Assembly: GCF_900105945.1 (NCBI RefSeq)
Contig: NZ_FNSO01000002.1
Span: forward strand, 682,001 to 746,000
DNA length: 64,000 bases
Origin: Amycolatopsis tolypomycina
Lineage (GTDB): Bacteria > Actinomycetota > Actinomycetes > Mycobacteriales > Pseudonocardiaceae
Direction of reading: 5' to 3'
In this document: positions 29,225 through 39,183 of the stretch, piece after piece
Numbering within the stretch: the stretch's first letter is position 1
Layout of the letters: each line of letters opens with the position of its first letter
The notes under the pieces: model-generated
What the model was told of the DNA's origin: nothing
The model's input: only the letters and a program-made list of their open reading frames with translations
Database searches by the model: none
Program-made: the position numbers and the translations under genes

Positions 29225-30649
29225 GTGCCCGACCCCTTGTTCCCCACGCTCGTCGCCGGCGCCGCCAAAGAAGCCCTGCGCTTCGGCGACCACGTCCTGA
29301 CCTACGACGACCTCGCCGCGGTGGCCGGCGGGCTCGCCCGCGAGCTGCCGTCCGGCCGGGTCGCGGTGTGGGCGACGCCGACCGTGCACACGAGCGTCGC
29401 GGTCGTCGCCGCGCTGCTCGCCGGCGTGCCGGCGGTGCCGCTCAACCCGAAGATCGGCGAACGCGAGCTCGCCCACATCCTCGCCGACAGCGAACCCGCG
29501 CTCGTCCTGGCCGAACCCGGCGCCGAGCTGCCGTCCGGCCTGGCCGCGCTCCCCCGCCGGGACATCCCGCTGACCGGCGGGAAAGCGCCGCTCCCTGACG
29601 AACCGGACGCCGAATCCCCCGCGCTGATCGTCTACACCTCGGGCACCACCGGGCCGCCGAAGGGCGTCGTGCTCCCCCGCCGCGCGCTCGCGACCACACT
29701 GGACGCCCTGGAGGACGCCTGGGGCTGGACGGACGCGGACACCCTGGTGCACGCGCTCCCCCTGTTCCACGTGCACGGGCTGATCCTCGGCATCCTCGGC
29801 CCGCTGCGCCGCGGCGGTTCGGTGCGGCACCTCGGCCGGTTCTCGACCGAGGGCGTCGCGCGGGAACTCGCGCACGGCGCCACGATGCTGTTCGGCGTCC
29901 CGACGATGTACCACCGGATCGCCGGCGAGGTCGGCTCCGACCCGGCGCTGGCCGAGGCGCTGGGCAAGGCGCGGCTGCTGGTCTCCGGGTCCGCGGCGCT
30001 GCCGGTGCACGACCACCAGCGGATCACCGCGGCGACCGGCCGGCAGGTCGTCGAGCGCTACGGCATGACCGAGACGCTGATGAACACGAGCGTCCGCGCG
30101 GACGGCGAACGCAAACCCGGCACGGTCGGCGTCCCGCTGCGGGGCGTCGAACTGCGGCTGGTCGGTGACGCCGGCGAGGTGATCGAGGACGTCGAGACGG
30201 TCGGCGAGATCCAGGTGCGCGGCCCGAACCTGTTCACCGAGTACCTCAACCGCCCGGACGCGACCGCGGCCGCGTTCGACGGCGGCTGGTTCCGCACCGG
30301 CGACATGGCCACGCGAGACGCCGACGGGTACGTCAAGATCGTCGGGCGCAAGGCGACCGACCTGATCAAGAGCGGCGGGTACAAGATCGGCGCGGGTGAG
30401 ATCGAGAACGCGCTGCTCGAACACCCCGGCGTCGCCGAGGCGGCCGTCACCGGCGAACCGGACGACGACCTCGGCGAGCGGATCGTCGCGTGGATCGTGC
30501 CGGACGGGGAACCGCCGAGTGCCGACGAACTCGCCGACCACGTCGCGAAACTGCTCGCACCGCACAAGCGCCCGCGGGTCGTCCGGTACCTGGACGCGTT
30601 GCCCCGCAACGACATGGGCAAGGTCATGAAGCGGGCGCTCGGTGCCTAG
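29225..30649 (+). CDS. matB: Malonyl-CoA synthetase MatB
   Basis: An ANL-family ligase of 474 residues that makes malonyl-CoA from malonate, CoA and ATP. The AMP-binding P-loop YTSGTTGPPKG, ERYGMTET and the C-terminal hinge GRKATDLIKSGGYKIG with catalytic Lys in NDMGKVMKRAL are present. The segments RRALATTLDAL, PLFHVHGL and RRGGSVRHLGRFSTEG agree with the Streptomyces coelicolor malonyl-CoA synthetase as I recall it, which supports the MatB call over a generic acyl-CoA synthetase. The GTG start has GGAGG eight bases upstream. It overlaps the carboxyltransferase gene by eight bases. Confidence 0.92.
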   Translation: MPDPLFPTLVAGAAKEALRFGDHVLTYDDLAAVAGGLARELPSGRVAVWATPTVHTSVAVVAALLAGVPAVPLNPKIGERELAHILADSEPALVLAEPGAELPSGLAALPRRDIPLTGGKAPLPDEPDAESPALIVYTSGTTGPPKGVVLPRRALATTLDALEDAWGWTDADTLVHALPLFHVHGLILGILGPLRRGGSVRHLGRFSTEGVARELAHGATMLFGVPTMYHRIAGEVGSDPALAEALGKARLLVSGSAALPVHDHQRITAATGRQVVERYGMTETLMNTSVRADGERKPGTVGVPLRGVELRLVGDAGEVIEDVETVGEIQVRGPNLFTEYLNRPDATAAAFDGGWFRTGDMATRDADGYVKIVGRKATDLIKSGGYKIGAGEIENALLEHPGVAEAAVTGEPDDDLGERIVAWIVPDGEPPSADELADHVAKLLAPHKRPRVVRYLDALPRNDMGKVMKRALGA

Positions 30650-31970
30650 GCTGCCGGCGCGCGAGGTCGTCGGCGCGATCGCGAACGGGTTCACCGAGTT
30701 CCCGACGCCGCTGCGCGAGGAGCCCGCCGACGGCCCGATCGGCTGGCCGGGCTACCGGGAAGCGCGTTCCGCGGCGGAAGCGCGCACCGGCGAGAAGGAG
30801 TCGGTCGTCTGCGGGACGGCGAAGATCGGCGACTTCGAAGCCGTGCTGATCGCCTTCGAATTCGGGTTCCTCGGCGGGTCGCTCGGGCAGCGCACCGGCG
30901 ACCGGATCGAGGCGGCGTTCGCGCACGCCCGCGACGTGCGGCTGCCGGTGGTGTCGCTGATCGCGACCGGCGGCAGCCGCATGCAGCAGGGCATGCGCGC
31001 GTTGATGCAGCTGCAGCGGGTGGCGCGGGCGTCGGCGTTGACGCGGTCGGTCGGCATCCCGCAGATCTCGGTGCTGCGCGACCCGACGACCGGCGGCGGC
31101 TGGGCGACGCTCGGCGCGGGCGCCGATGTCATCCTCGCGCTGCCGGACGCGCAGGTCGGGTTCGCGGGCTCGCGGGTGCGGCCGCCCGGCTCGCCGGAGG
31201 CCTACACGGCGGAGGCGAAGCTCGAGTGGGGCCAGGTCGACGCCGTCGTCGCCCCGGACGACCTCGGCGCGGCCCTGGAGCGGTGGCTGCGGCTGCTGAC
31301 CGCGCGCTCGACGGCCGCCGCGCCGCCACCTGCCGCGCTGCGGGCGGCTTCGCTGCCTTCGACGGGCTGGGAAGCGGTCCAGGCGGCGCGTGCCGCGGAG
31401 CGGGCCCGGGCGGCGGAGTACCTCGACGCGTACTTCGACTGGCGCCAGGACATCAGCGGCGACCGCGTCGGCGGCGCGGACCCGGGTGTCGCGTGCGGCT
31501 TCGGCTGGCGCGACGGCCGGACGATCGCTTACGCGGCCCAGTGCGGCACGCCGACGTTGCCGTCGGGCTTCCGCACGGCGGCGCGCCTGGTGCGGCTGGC
31601 GTCCCGGCTGGGGATTCCGGTCCTGACGCTGGTCGACACCCCGGGCGCGGCGAACGACGCGGCGGCGGAGCAGGCGGGCGCGGGCGGCGCGATCGCGGAG
31701 CTGTTCGAGGCGGTGGCCACGGCTTCGGTTCCGGTGACGACGCTGGTGATCGGCGAAGGCGGCTCGGGCGGCGCGCTGGCGTTCGCCGCGGCGGGGTCGA
31801 CGTGGGTCGCACCGGACGCGTATTTCTCGGTGACGTCACCGGAAGCCGCGGCGGCGATCCTCAAGCGGCCGGCTTCGGAGGTGCCGGACATCGCCAACCA
31901 GCTGCACCTGCGGCCGCAGGACCTGGTGGACCTGGGCGTCGCGCGGGCGGTCGTGAGTCCGGCCGGATGA
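30642..31970 (+). CDS. Acetyl-CoA carboxylase-type carboxyltransferase (fused beta and alpha halves)
   Basis: A 442-residue protein with two crotonase-like carboxyltransferase halves. The N-terminal half (AccD-like) includes GGSRMQQGM and DPTTGGGWATLG; the C-terminal half (AccA-like) includes LVDTPGAAND and IGEGGSGGALAF, which form the oxyanion holes for the acyl-CoA and biotin sites. No zinc-finger Cys cluster is seen at the N-terminus. It overlaps matB by eight bases and is surely co-expressed. It may act on malonyl-CoA or acetyl-CoA with a biotin carrier encoded elsewhere; the direction in vivo is unclear. Confidence 0.85.
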   Translation: MPRLPAREVVGAIANGFTEFPTPLREEPADGPIGWPGYREARSAAEARTGEKESVVCGTAKIGDFEAVLIAFEFGFLGGSLGQRTGDRIEAAFAHARDVRLPVVSLIATGGSRMQQGMRALMQLQRVARASALTRSVGIPQISVLRDPTTGGGWATLGAGADVILALPDAQVGFAGSRVRPPGSPEAYTAEAKLEWGQVDAVVAPDDLGAALERWLRLLTARSTAAAPPPAALRAASLPSTGWEAVQAARAAERARAAEYLDAYFDWRQDISGDRVGGADPGVACGFGWRDGRTIAYAAQCGTPTLPSGFRTAARLVRLASRLGIPVLTLVDTPGAANDAAAEQAGAGGAIAELFEAVATASVPVTTLVIGEGGSGGALAFAAAGSTWVAPDAYFSVTSPEAAAAILKRPASEVPDIANQLHLRPQDLVDLGVARAVVSPAG

Positions 31971-32006
31971 TCGACGTCGTTGCTCCATCCGTGGTTGGAT
32001 CTCGCG

Positions 32007-33005
32007 ATGGGGTATCGACTCAACAGGCGAGCGGCGTTCGGCTTGGGAACCGCCGTCGCCGCCGGAAGCATTCTGGCCGGCTCTCCCGCGTCCGCGCAGG
32101 AAGCAGACATCGAGGCCAGCCCGGCCACACCGGACCGGGCCAGGCAGAAGGTGAAGCGCGTCTACGACACCGCGGCCGCCGAGGCAGGCGGAACCTGGAA
32201 CTCCTACATCAGCGTGGCCGACGGGGTGGCCGTCGACGTGGCGTCCGACGAGGTCGTCGAGGCGTACAGCGTCAACAAGGTGGCCGTCGCGGTCACCTTG
32301 ATGGACAAGATCGACCGGGGCCTGCTCACCCTGGACCAGCAGGTGCAGGTGCCGGCGAGCATCGTCGTGCCGGGTGGTGACGGCATCATCATCCTGGACA
32401 AGGCGTACCCGAGCGCGTTCACGCTGGGCCACGTCCTGTCGCTGTTCCTCACGGTTTCGGACGACACGTGCGTCCGCCTGGTGGGGCTCGTGGTGCCGGC
32501 GGCCGAGATCAACCAGATCCTGGTGGCCAAGGGCTTCCCGAAGACCCAGGTCACGCCGGTGGCCAACCCGAACCGCTACTTCCTCGGCCAGACCACTCCG
32601 CGCGAGACCCACGACCTGCTGAAGGCGCTGGTCGCAGGTACCTTGCTGAGCCCGGCGTCGACGGAGTACCTGCTGTCCATCCTGCGCTCGCAGGTGGCGT
32701 TCACCGACGGCATCCGGCGGGAGATGTCGTCCGTCGACCGGGCGAGGATCGCCACGAAGGCGGGCTGGCTGAACGACGGCCGCAACGAGGCGGGCATCAT
32801 GTTCGACGCCGCGGGCAAGCCGGTGCTGATCTACTCGATGTTCGCGCACGGCCAGGCGAACCCGGAGGACTTCGGAGCCACGCACCCGGTCCGGCAGGCC
32901 ACCGCGAAGATGGGCCCGAAGTTCCTGCGCGCGGTCGACAAGATCGCGGGCGCCGGCGCCCGGACCTTCCGGGCCCCGGCCTACCAGCAGTACAACGGCG
33001 GCTGA
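32007..33005 (+). CDS. Exported class A beta-lactamase-fold serine hydrolase
   Basis: A 332-residue protein with a Tat-type signal (N6 RR AAF, cleavage near SPASAQ). The Ser-x-x-Lys motif is Ser88-Val-Asn-Lys91. The second motif is SDD (residues 151-153) instead of SDN, and the third is KAG instead of KTG, so classical penicillin hydrolysis is uncertain. Such proteins can be weak beta-lactamases, esterases or DD-peptidase-like wall enzymes. The ATG at 32007 gives the twin-arginine signal. It is probably read from its own promoter and ends at a hairpin shared with tsaE. Confidence 0.85.
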   Translation: MGYRLNRRAAFGLGTAVAAGSILAGSPASAQEADIEASPATPDRARQKVKRVYDTAAAEAGGTWNSYISVADGVAVDVASDEVVEAYSVNKVAVAVTLMDKIDRGLLTLDQQVQVPASIVVPGGDGIIILDKAYPSAFTLGHVLSLFLTVSDDTCVRLVGLVVPAAEINQILVAKGFPKTQVTPVANPNRYFLGQTTPRETHDLLKALVAGTLLSPASTEYLLSILRSQVAFTDGIRREMSSVDRARIATKAGWLNDGRNEAGIMFDAAGKPVLIYSMFAHGQANPEDFGATHPVRQATAKMGPKFLRAVDKIAGAGARTFRAPAYQQYNGG

Positions 33006-33027
33006 TGCTGGTCCGACCGCAGTGAAT

Positions 33028-33062
33028 GACTCATTCCTGGCGTCGGATGCCAGGAATGAGTC
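33028..33062. terminator. Bidirectional hairpin between the beta-lactamase-like gene and tsaE
   Basis: A perfect 14-base stem (33028-33041 with 33049-33062) with a seven-base loop between two convergent genes. Its left arm contains the self-complementary core AATGACTCATT, related to the palindromes at 19904-19957. Confidence 0.8.
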
Positions 33063-33063
33063 T

Positions 33064-33528
33064 TCAGTGCGCCGGGGTGAGCTCCGGGACGCGGTCGGTC
33101 CAGGTGCCGTGCGGTTCCAGCGTCACCTCGCGGACGTCGTCCTCGCGGCGGTCCAGCCGGACCACGAGGTAGTCCTCCGACAGCCGCTCCGCCGAGCCCT
33201 CGCCCCACTCGACCACGATCGCCGAGCGCTCCAGGTCCGTGTCCAGGTCCAGGTCGTCCAGCTGGGACAGGTCGCCGCCCAGGCGGTACGCGTCCACGTG
33301 CACCAGCGGGACGCCCGCGGCGCCCGCCGGGTGGACGCGGGCCAGGACGAACGTCGGGCTGCTGACCCGGCCGCCGACGCCGAGGCCGTCCGCGATGCCG
33401 CGGGTCAGCGTCGTCTTGCCCGCGCCGAGCGGGCCGGCCAGGAGGACCAGGTCGCCCGCGCGCAGGACGCGGCCGAGCGCGCGCCCGAAGTCCATGGTCT
33501 CTTCGGGGGTCGGGAACACGAAACTCAA
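33064..33528 (-). CDS. tsaE: t6A complex ATPase TsaE
   Basis: Small P-loop ATPase that drives the t6A modification cycle with TsaB and TsaD. The 154 residues carry Walker A GPLGAGKTTLT near residue 35, SSPTFVL, HVDAYRL and VVEWGEG, all family hallmarks. The start is uncertain: the TTG at 33528 overlaps the stop of the hydrolase gene (TTGA), favouring coupling, while GTG codons at 33537 and 33540 are alternatives. It is the last gene of the alr-hydrolase-tsaE unit. Confidence 0.93.
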   Translation of the reverse strand: MSFVFPTPEETMDFGRALGRVLRAGDLVLLAGPLGAGKTTLTRGIADGLGVGGRVSSPTFVLARVHPAGAAGVPLVHVDAYRLGGDLSQLDDLDLDTDLERSAIVVEWGEGSAERLSEDYLVVRLDRREDDVREVTLEPHGTWTDRVPELTPAH

Positions 33529-34622
33529 CGCTGCCACCACCAGGTTCGCCGGGACGAGGTCACGCCGTCCGCACCGGAACAGCGTTGCAGGAGATCGATT
33601 AGATGGCTGTTCACCAGCTCGGGCTGCTCGAGCTGGACCATGTGGCCGGCGCCGCGGACGCGGACCAGCTCCGCGTCGGGCAGCTCGGCCGCGATCCGCT
33701 CGGCGTGCGCGAACGGCGTGAACCGGTCCGAGTCGCCGCCGATGACCAGCACTTCCGCGTGCTTCAGGCCGGCCAGCGCCGCGTAGCGGTTGTGGCTGCC
33801 GAGGGTGTCGACGAAGTTGACGAGCCCGCGCACCGGCGTCACTTCCAGCATCTCGAGCATGAAGTCGACGAGCCGCGGCGCGACGTCGCGGCTGCCGAAC
33901 GCCAGCCGGCGCACCGCCTGCCGCGTCAGCTGCCCGCCCGCCGCGCGGACGAACTCGACCAGCCCGGGCTGCCACCCGGCGAGCCCGCCGGCCGCGCGCG
34001 TCAGCGGGTTGTACTTCGAGAGCAGCGAACGCGGCAACCCGCGTGCGCCCACTTCGCCCGCCGCGGTCGCGATGAAGGCGACCCCGCACACGCGGTCTTC
34101 GAACAGCTCGGGGAACTCGGCGGCCAGCTCCATGATGACCATGCCGCCCATCGAGTGCCCCATCAGCACGATCGGCCCGTCCGGCACCACCGACCGCAGC
34201 ACGCAGTCCAGGTCCCGCGCCAGCTGTTCGATGGTCGACGTCTCGGCGGACGCCGCGCCGGACAGGCCGTGGCTGCGGTGGTCGTAGTACACCTGACGCA
34301 CGCGCGGCAGGCTCAGCTTCGCCAGGTCACGCCGCTGGAAGTGCCAGCAGCGCCGCGAAAGCGCGAAGCCGTGCACTCCCACGACGGTCAGTTCCGGTTC
34401 GCCGCCGTCTTCCGGGTCGATCTCCTCGACCGAAAGCGGCGTGCCGTCCTCGGCCGCGACCGTCGAAGTGCGGTCGGGCTTCAGCTCCCCCAGTGGCTCG
34501 TCCACGTACGGATCCTCACTGTGCCGCCGCTGCTGCGCGGCGACGGCGATGGCGGCGGCGGTGCCGGTGGCCAGTGCCCCGACCCCGCCGGCGATGGCCA
34601 GCAGTCGTCGTGAAGGTGTCAC
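33525..34622 (-). CDS. Alpha/beta hydrolase with N-terminal membrane anchor
   Basis: A 365-residue hydrolase. An N-terminal hydrophobic segment (about residues 7-27) anchors or exports it. The hydrolase core has the oxyanion motif VGVHGFALS, DHRSHGLSG, nucleophile elbow GHSMGG, an acid in GGDSDRFTP and a His in GAGHMVQLEQPE, so the catalytic triad is complete. Genes of this kind commonly lie between alr and tsaE in actinomycetes. Its GTG overlaps the alr stop (GTGA). Substrate unknown; lipid or ester hydrolysis is likely. Confidence 0.9.
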   Translation of the reverse strand: MTPSRRLLAIAGGVGALATGTAAAIAVAAQQRRHSEDPYVDEPLGELKPDRTSTVAAEDGTPLSVEEIDPEDGGEPELTVVGVHGFALSRRCWHFQRRDLAKLSLPRVRQVYYDHRSHGLSGAASAETSTIEQLARDLDCVLRSVVPDGPIVLMGHSMGGMVIMELAAEFPELFEDRVCGVAFIATAAGEVGARGLPRSLLSKYNPLTRAAGGLAGWQPGLVEFVRAAGGQLTRQAVRRLAFGSRDVAPRLVDFMLEMLEVTPVRGLVNFVDTLGSHNRYAALAGLKHAEVLVIGGDSDRFTPFAHAERIAAELPDAELVRVRGAGHMVQLEQPELVNSHLIDLLQRCSGADGVTSSRRTWWWQR

Positions 34623-35749
34623 GCGCTCATCCCCAGATACCGGCGGCGGACCCGCGGCCGGTACATCGAGGTGACGACCTCGTAGTCGATGGTGCCGAGC
34701 TTGTCGGCCCATTCGCGGGCGGTCGGCTCACCGTGCGTCCCCGCGCCGAACAGGACGACCTCGGCGCCGACGGCGGGCACGTAGTCACCGCAGTCGACCA
34801 CGAGCTGGTCCATGCAGACCCGCCCGGCGACCGGCCGCCGCTCTCCGCCGAGCCAGACGTCCATCCGGCCGGAAAGAGACCGCGGGACACCGTCGGCGTA
34901 CCCGGCCGGGACGAGCGCGAGGTTCGTGTCGCGCTGCGCGGTCCAGGTGTGCCCGTAGGAGACCGATTCGCCGGCTTCGATGTGCTTGACCAGGACTACC
35001 GCGGACCGGAACGTCATGGCCGGACGCAGGTCTTCCGCCTGCGGCACGGGATTCAGCCCGTACATGGCGATGCCGGGCCGGACGACGTCGAAGTGCAGGT
35101 CGGGCCGGGTGAGCAGGGCCGCGGAGTTCGCCAGGTGCCGCTTCGGGTCGAGCCCGGCGGCGCGGGCGGCGTCGTAGGCCTCGGCGAAGCGCTTGGCCTG
35201 CAGGTCGGTGGCCGGGTGGTCCGGCTCGTCGGCGCACGCGAGGTGGGACCAGATCGCGACGACCTCGACCCGCGGTTCGGCGGCCGCCGCTTCGACCAGC
35301 TCGGCCCACGCGGCGGGCGGGCAGCCGTTGCGTGAGAGCCCGGTGTCGATTTTGAGGTGCACACGAGCTCGGGTACCCGGTTTCGCGGCGGCGGCGATGC
35401 GGCGAAGCTCACCCAGCGAGCTGGCGGCGATGTCGATGTCGGCTTCGATGCCTGCCGCGAAGTCGACGTCCGGGGTGTCCAGCCAGCTGAACAGCTTCGT
35501 GGTGATCCCGGCCTCACGAAGGGCGAGGGCTTCGCCGAGCGAGCAGGTGCCCAGCCAGGTGGCCCCGGCCTCGACCGCGGCGCGCGCCACCGGCAGCGCG
35601 CCGTGGCCGTAGGCATCGGCCTTCACCACGGCCATCACCTCGGCGCCGGGCGCGCGGGCGCCCAGCAGGGTGAGGTTGTGGCGGATCGCGTCGAGGTCGA
35701 TGTCGACCTGCGCCCTGGGGCTGCGTTCATGGGAAAAACTGGAGGTCAT
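34619..35749 (-). CDS. alr: Alanine racemase
   Basis: PLP enzyme that makes D-alanine for peptidoglycan. The 376-residue product has the PLP lysine at Lys43 (VVKADAYGHG), the phosphate-binding region around HLANSAALL, VRPGIAMYGL, and the catalytic tyrosine region SYGHTWTA with GYADGVPRSLS and CMDQLVVD. The ATG is preceded by GGAGG five bases upstream; both lie in a long hairpin (35728-35770). Translation of the hydrolase and TsaE follows by overlapping codons, linking D-Ala supply with t6A synthesis as in mycobacteria. Confidence 0.97.
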   Translation of the reverse strand: MTSSFSHERSPRAQVDIDLDAIRHNLTLLGARAPGAEVMAVVKADAYGHGALPVARAAVEAGATWLGTCSLGEALALREAGITTKLFSWLDTPDVDFAAGIEADIDIAASSLGELRRIAAAAKPGTRARVHLKIDTGLSRNGCPPAAWAELVEAAAAEPRVEVVAIWSHLACADEPDHPATDLQAKRFAEAYDAARAAGLDPKRHLANSAALLTRPDLHFDVVRPGIAMYGLNPVPQAEDLRPAMTFRSAVVLVKHIEAGESVSYGHTWTAQRDTNLALVPAGYADGVPRSLSGRMDVWLGGERRPVAGRVCMDQLVVDCGDYVPAVGAEVVLFGAGTHGEPTAREWADKLGTIDYEVVTSMYRPRVRRRYLGMSA

Positions 35750-35770
35750 GGCGTCCTCCAGTTTCCCATG
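35728..35770 (-). promoter_or_regulatory. Hairpin enclosing the alr ribosome-binding site and start codon
   Basis: The 35755-35770 arm pairs fully with 35728-35745, apart from two extra A residues in the latter. In the mRNA, GGAGG lies in the 5' arm, the ATG lies in the nine-base loop and the 3' arm lies within codons 2-8. Such a structure should limit ribosome access. Confidence 0.7.
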
Positions 35771-35778
35771 ACCCGAGG

Positions 35779-36870
<1,092 letters not shown>

Positions 36871-36873
36871 CGG

Positions 36874-38304
36874 TCAGTCCTCTCGGTTCTCTCGCCGGAC
36901 CCCGTAAGCCGCTTCGCGGGCTTCGAGGTGGCGCTGCTGGATCCGGTGGCCCGCGGCGCGCTGCGCCTCGGTCGGCTCGTCCAGCTCGAGCCGAAGCTTC
37001 TGGTTCTCCTGCCAGGACGGGGGTTCCGCACTGGAAGCGAGGGCCCACGCCGCCTGCCGCGCCGCGCCCAGCGCGACGTACTCGGCGACTTCGGGCAGCT
37101 GCACGGGCACGCCGAACACCAGCGGCGCGACCGCGCGGACGGCCCGCGACTGCGCGCCCCCGCCGATCAGCAGCACGCGCTGGACGTCGAGGCCGTGCGC
37201 GCGCACCGCGTCGAGGCCGGCGGCCAAGCCGCAGAGCATGCCTTCGACGGCGCTGCGCGCGAGGTTCTCCGGGGTCATGTTGTCCCTGGTCAGCCCGGTC
37301 AGCGAGCCGGTGGCGCCGGGCAGGTTCGGGGTGCGCTCGCCGTCGAGGTACGGCAGGAACGTCAGCCCGCCGGCACCGGGCTCGGCGGCCAGGGCGAGCC
37401 GGTCGAACTCGCTGAGCGTCGCGCCGAGCATCGCGGCCGTCGCGGTGAGGACGCGGGCGGCGTTGAGGGTGCAGGCGAGCGGGAGGAAGCGGCCGGTGGC
37501 GTCGGCGAACCCGGCGACCTCGCCGCTGACGTCGGCCGCGCCGGTCTCGGCGACGCCGAACACCGTGCCGCTGGTGCCGAGCGAGACGACGGCGTCACCG
37601 GGCTTGAGCTCCAGCCCGAGCGCCGCGGCCATGTTGTCGCCGGTGCCGGCCGAGACGAGCACGCCGTCCGGCGTGTGGCCCGCGGCGTCGGCCGGGCCGA
37701 GCACAGTGGGCAGCTCCGGCGTGCGGCCGCCGAAGGCGTGGCTCAGGACGTCGAGGCGGTAGGCGTTGTCGGACGGCGAGAAGTAGCCCGTGCCCGAGGC
37801 GTCACCGCGGTCGGTGACCGGGTCGCCGCCGGTGAGCTTCCAGGTCAGCCAGTCGTGCGGGAGCAGCACGCGCGTGACGCGGTCGGCGAGTTCGGGCTCG
37901 TTTTCGGCCAGCCAGCGCAGCTTCGTGACGGTGAAGCTCGCGACCGGCACCGAGCCGACGGACTTCGCCCAGGCCGACGGCCCGCCGAGCTCTTCGATCA
38001 GGTCGAGCGCCGCCTGCGCGGAACGGGTGTCGTTCCACAACAGCGCGGGCCGGACGACGTCGTTGTTCTCGTCGAGGGTGACCATGCCGTGCTGCTGGCC
38101 GCCGACGCCGATGGCCTGGACGCCGTCGAGCACGCCATTGGTCGCCTCCTGGAAGGCGTCCCACCAGGCGTCGGGGTGCACCTCGGTGCCGTCGGGGTGC
38201 GGCGCGCGGCCGGTGCGGACGATCTCGCCGGTGGCGGCGTCGCACACGACGACCTTGGTCGACTGGGTGGACGAGTCGATGCCGGCGACCAGTTCAGCTG
38301 TCAT
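36874..38304 (-). CDS. xylB: Xylulokinase
   Basis: A FGGY-family sugar kinase of 476 residues that phosphorylates D-xylulose. The N-terminal phosphate loop [45 protein letters not shown] and the C-terminal [12 protein letters not shown] are family motifs and specifically xylulokinase-like. The ATG at 38304 overlaps the end of the DeoR gene by 11 bases. Together with the regulator and the ABC ATPase it forms a small xylose or xylitol utilisation operon. No xylose isomerase is present in the window. Confidence 0.92.
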   Translation of the reverse strand: MTAELVAGIDSSTQSTKVVVCDAATGEIVRTGRAPHPDGTEVHPDAWWDAFQEATNGVLDGVQAIGVGGQQHGMVTLDENNDVVRPALLWNDTRSAQAALDLIEELGGPSAWAKSVGSVPVASFTVTKLRWLAENEPELADRVTRVLLPHDWLTWKLTGGDPVTDRGDASGTGYFSPSDNAYRLDVLSHAFGGRTPELPTVLGPADAAGHTPDGVLVSAGTGDNMAAALGLELKPGDAVVSLGTSGTVFGVAETGAADVSGEVAGFADATGRFLPLACTLNAARVLTATAAMLGATLSEFDRLALAAEPGAGGLTFLPYLDGERTPNLPGATGSLTGLTRDNMTPENLARSAVEGMLCGLAAGLDAVRAHGLDVQRVLLIGGGAQSRAVRAVAPLVFGVPVQLPEVAEYVALGAARQAAWALASSAEPPSWQENQKLRLELDEPTEAQRAAGHRIQQRHLEAREAAYGVRRENRED

Positions 38305-39127
38305 AGGGCTGCCCCTCTGCGACGTGTTCGACGATCTCGATCGCGGTGCCCGCGTTGAGCGCGGCCTCGATCTCCTCGGTGGGCGTGGCTTGGCCGGTGA
38401 TCAGCAGGTCGTAGTCGCCGACGTCGCCGTGCGCGTAGGTGGCGGTGCGGCCGAACTTCGAGTGGTCGACGACGAGGACGCTGTGGTTCGCGACCTTCAG
38501 CGCGGCCTTCTTGAGCTCGGCGTAGTCGCGGTCGGGGTGGAAGAGCCGCCCGACGGCGACGGCGGTGACCGAGACGAACGAGACGTCGGCGCGGATCGAG
38601 TCGAGCAGGTTGAGCACCTCGGGGCCGGCGCAGGAGTCGTACTCGTGGCTGTAGCGGCCGCCGGCGAGGACGACGTCGACCTTCGGGCCGAGCAGGCGGG
38701 CGGCGTGCAGCGAGTTGGTGATGACGGTCAGCGCGTCGATCTCGGCGAGCCGCTTGACCAGTGGGAGCAGGGTGGTGGAGTCGTCGACGAAGACGGTCTG
38801 GCCGGGCTGGACGTGCTTCGCGGCGGCCGCGCCGAGCGCGTCCTTCTCGCCGTGGTGGAGCGTGTCGCGGAAGCGGGCGGCGCTCTCGATGGTGAGCGCC
38901 GGGTACGCCTCGACCTTGCCGCGGAGCTTGCGGAGAAGACGGCGTTCGGCCAGGTCGTCGAGGTCGCGGTGCATGGTCATCAGGCTGACCTTGAACCTCG
39001 ACGTCAGGTCGTCGATGCGAGCTTCGCCCTGCTCGATGACGTGGTCGAGGATGTCCTGCCGCCGCTGTTCGACGACGGCATCGGACGGCCGGGTCTTCCG
39101 GTCTCCGGGTACTGTGCCGCCGCTCAC
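38294..39127 (-). CDS. DeoR-family transcriptional regulator
   Basis: A 277-residue sugar-sensing repressor. The DeoR helix-turn-helix lies at residues about 20-75 ([20 protein letters not shown] and [19 protein letters not shown]). The C-terminal DeoRC effector domain has [23 protein letters not shown] and a VAGxx-like [17 protein letters not shown]. It heads the operon with xylB and the ABC ATPase and probably represses it until a phosphorylated sugar is present. The GTG start has only a weak ribosome-binding site. Confidence 0.9.
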   Translation of the reverse strand: MSGGTVPGDRKTRPSDAVVEQRRQDILDHVIEQGEARIDDLTSRFKVSLMTMHRDLDDLAERRLLRKLRGKVEAYPALTIESAARFRDTLHHGEKDALGAAAAKHVQPGQTVFVDDSTTLLPLVKRLAEIDALTVITNSLHAARLLGPKVDVVLAGGRYSHEYDSCAGPEVLNLLDSIRADVSFVSVTAVAVGRLFHPDRDYAELKKAALKVANHSVLVVDHSKFGRTATYAHGDVGDYDLLITGQATPTEEIEAALNAGTAIEIVEHVAEGQPYDS

Positions 39128-39183
39128 ACGGCATTCTTACCAGATTTGCCGCGCGAAGTTAACAGAGAACTCGATAAGTCTTC

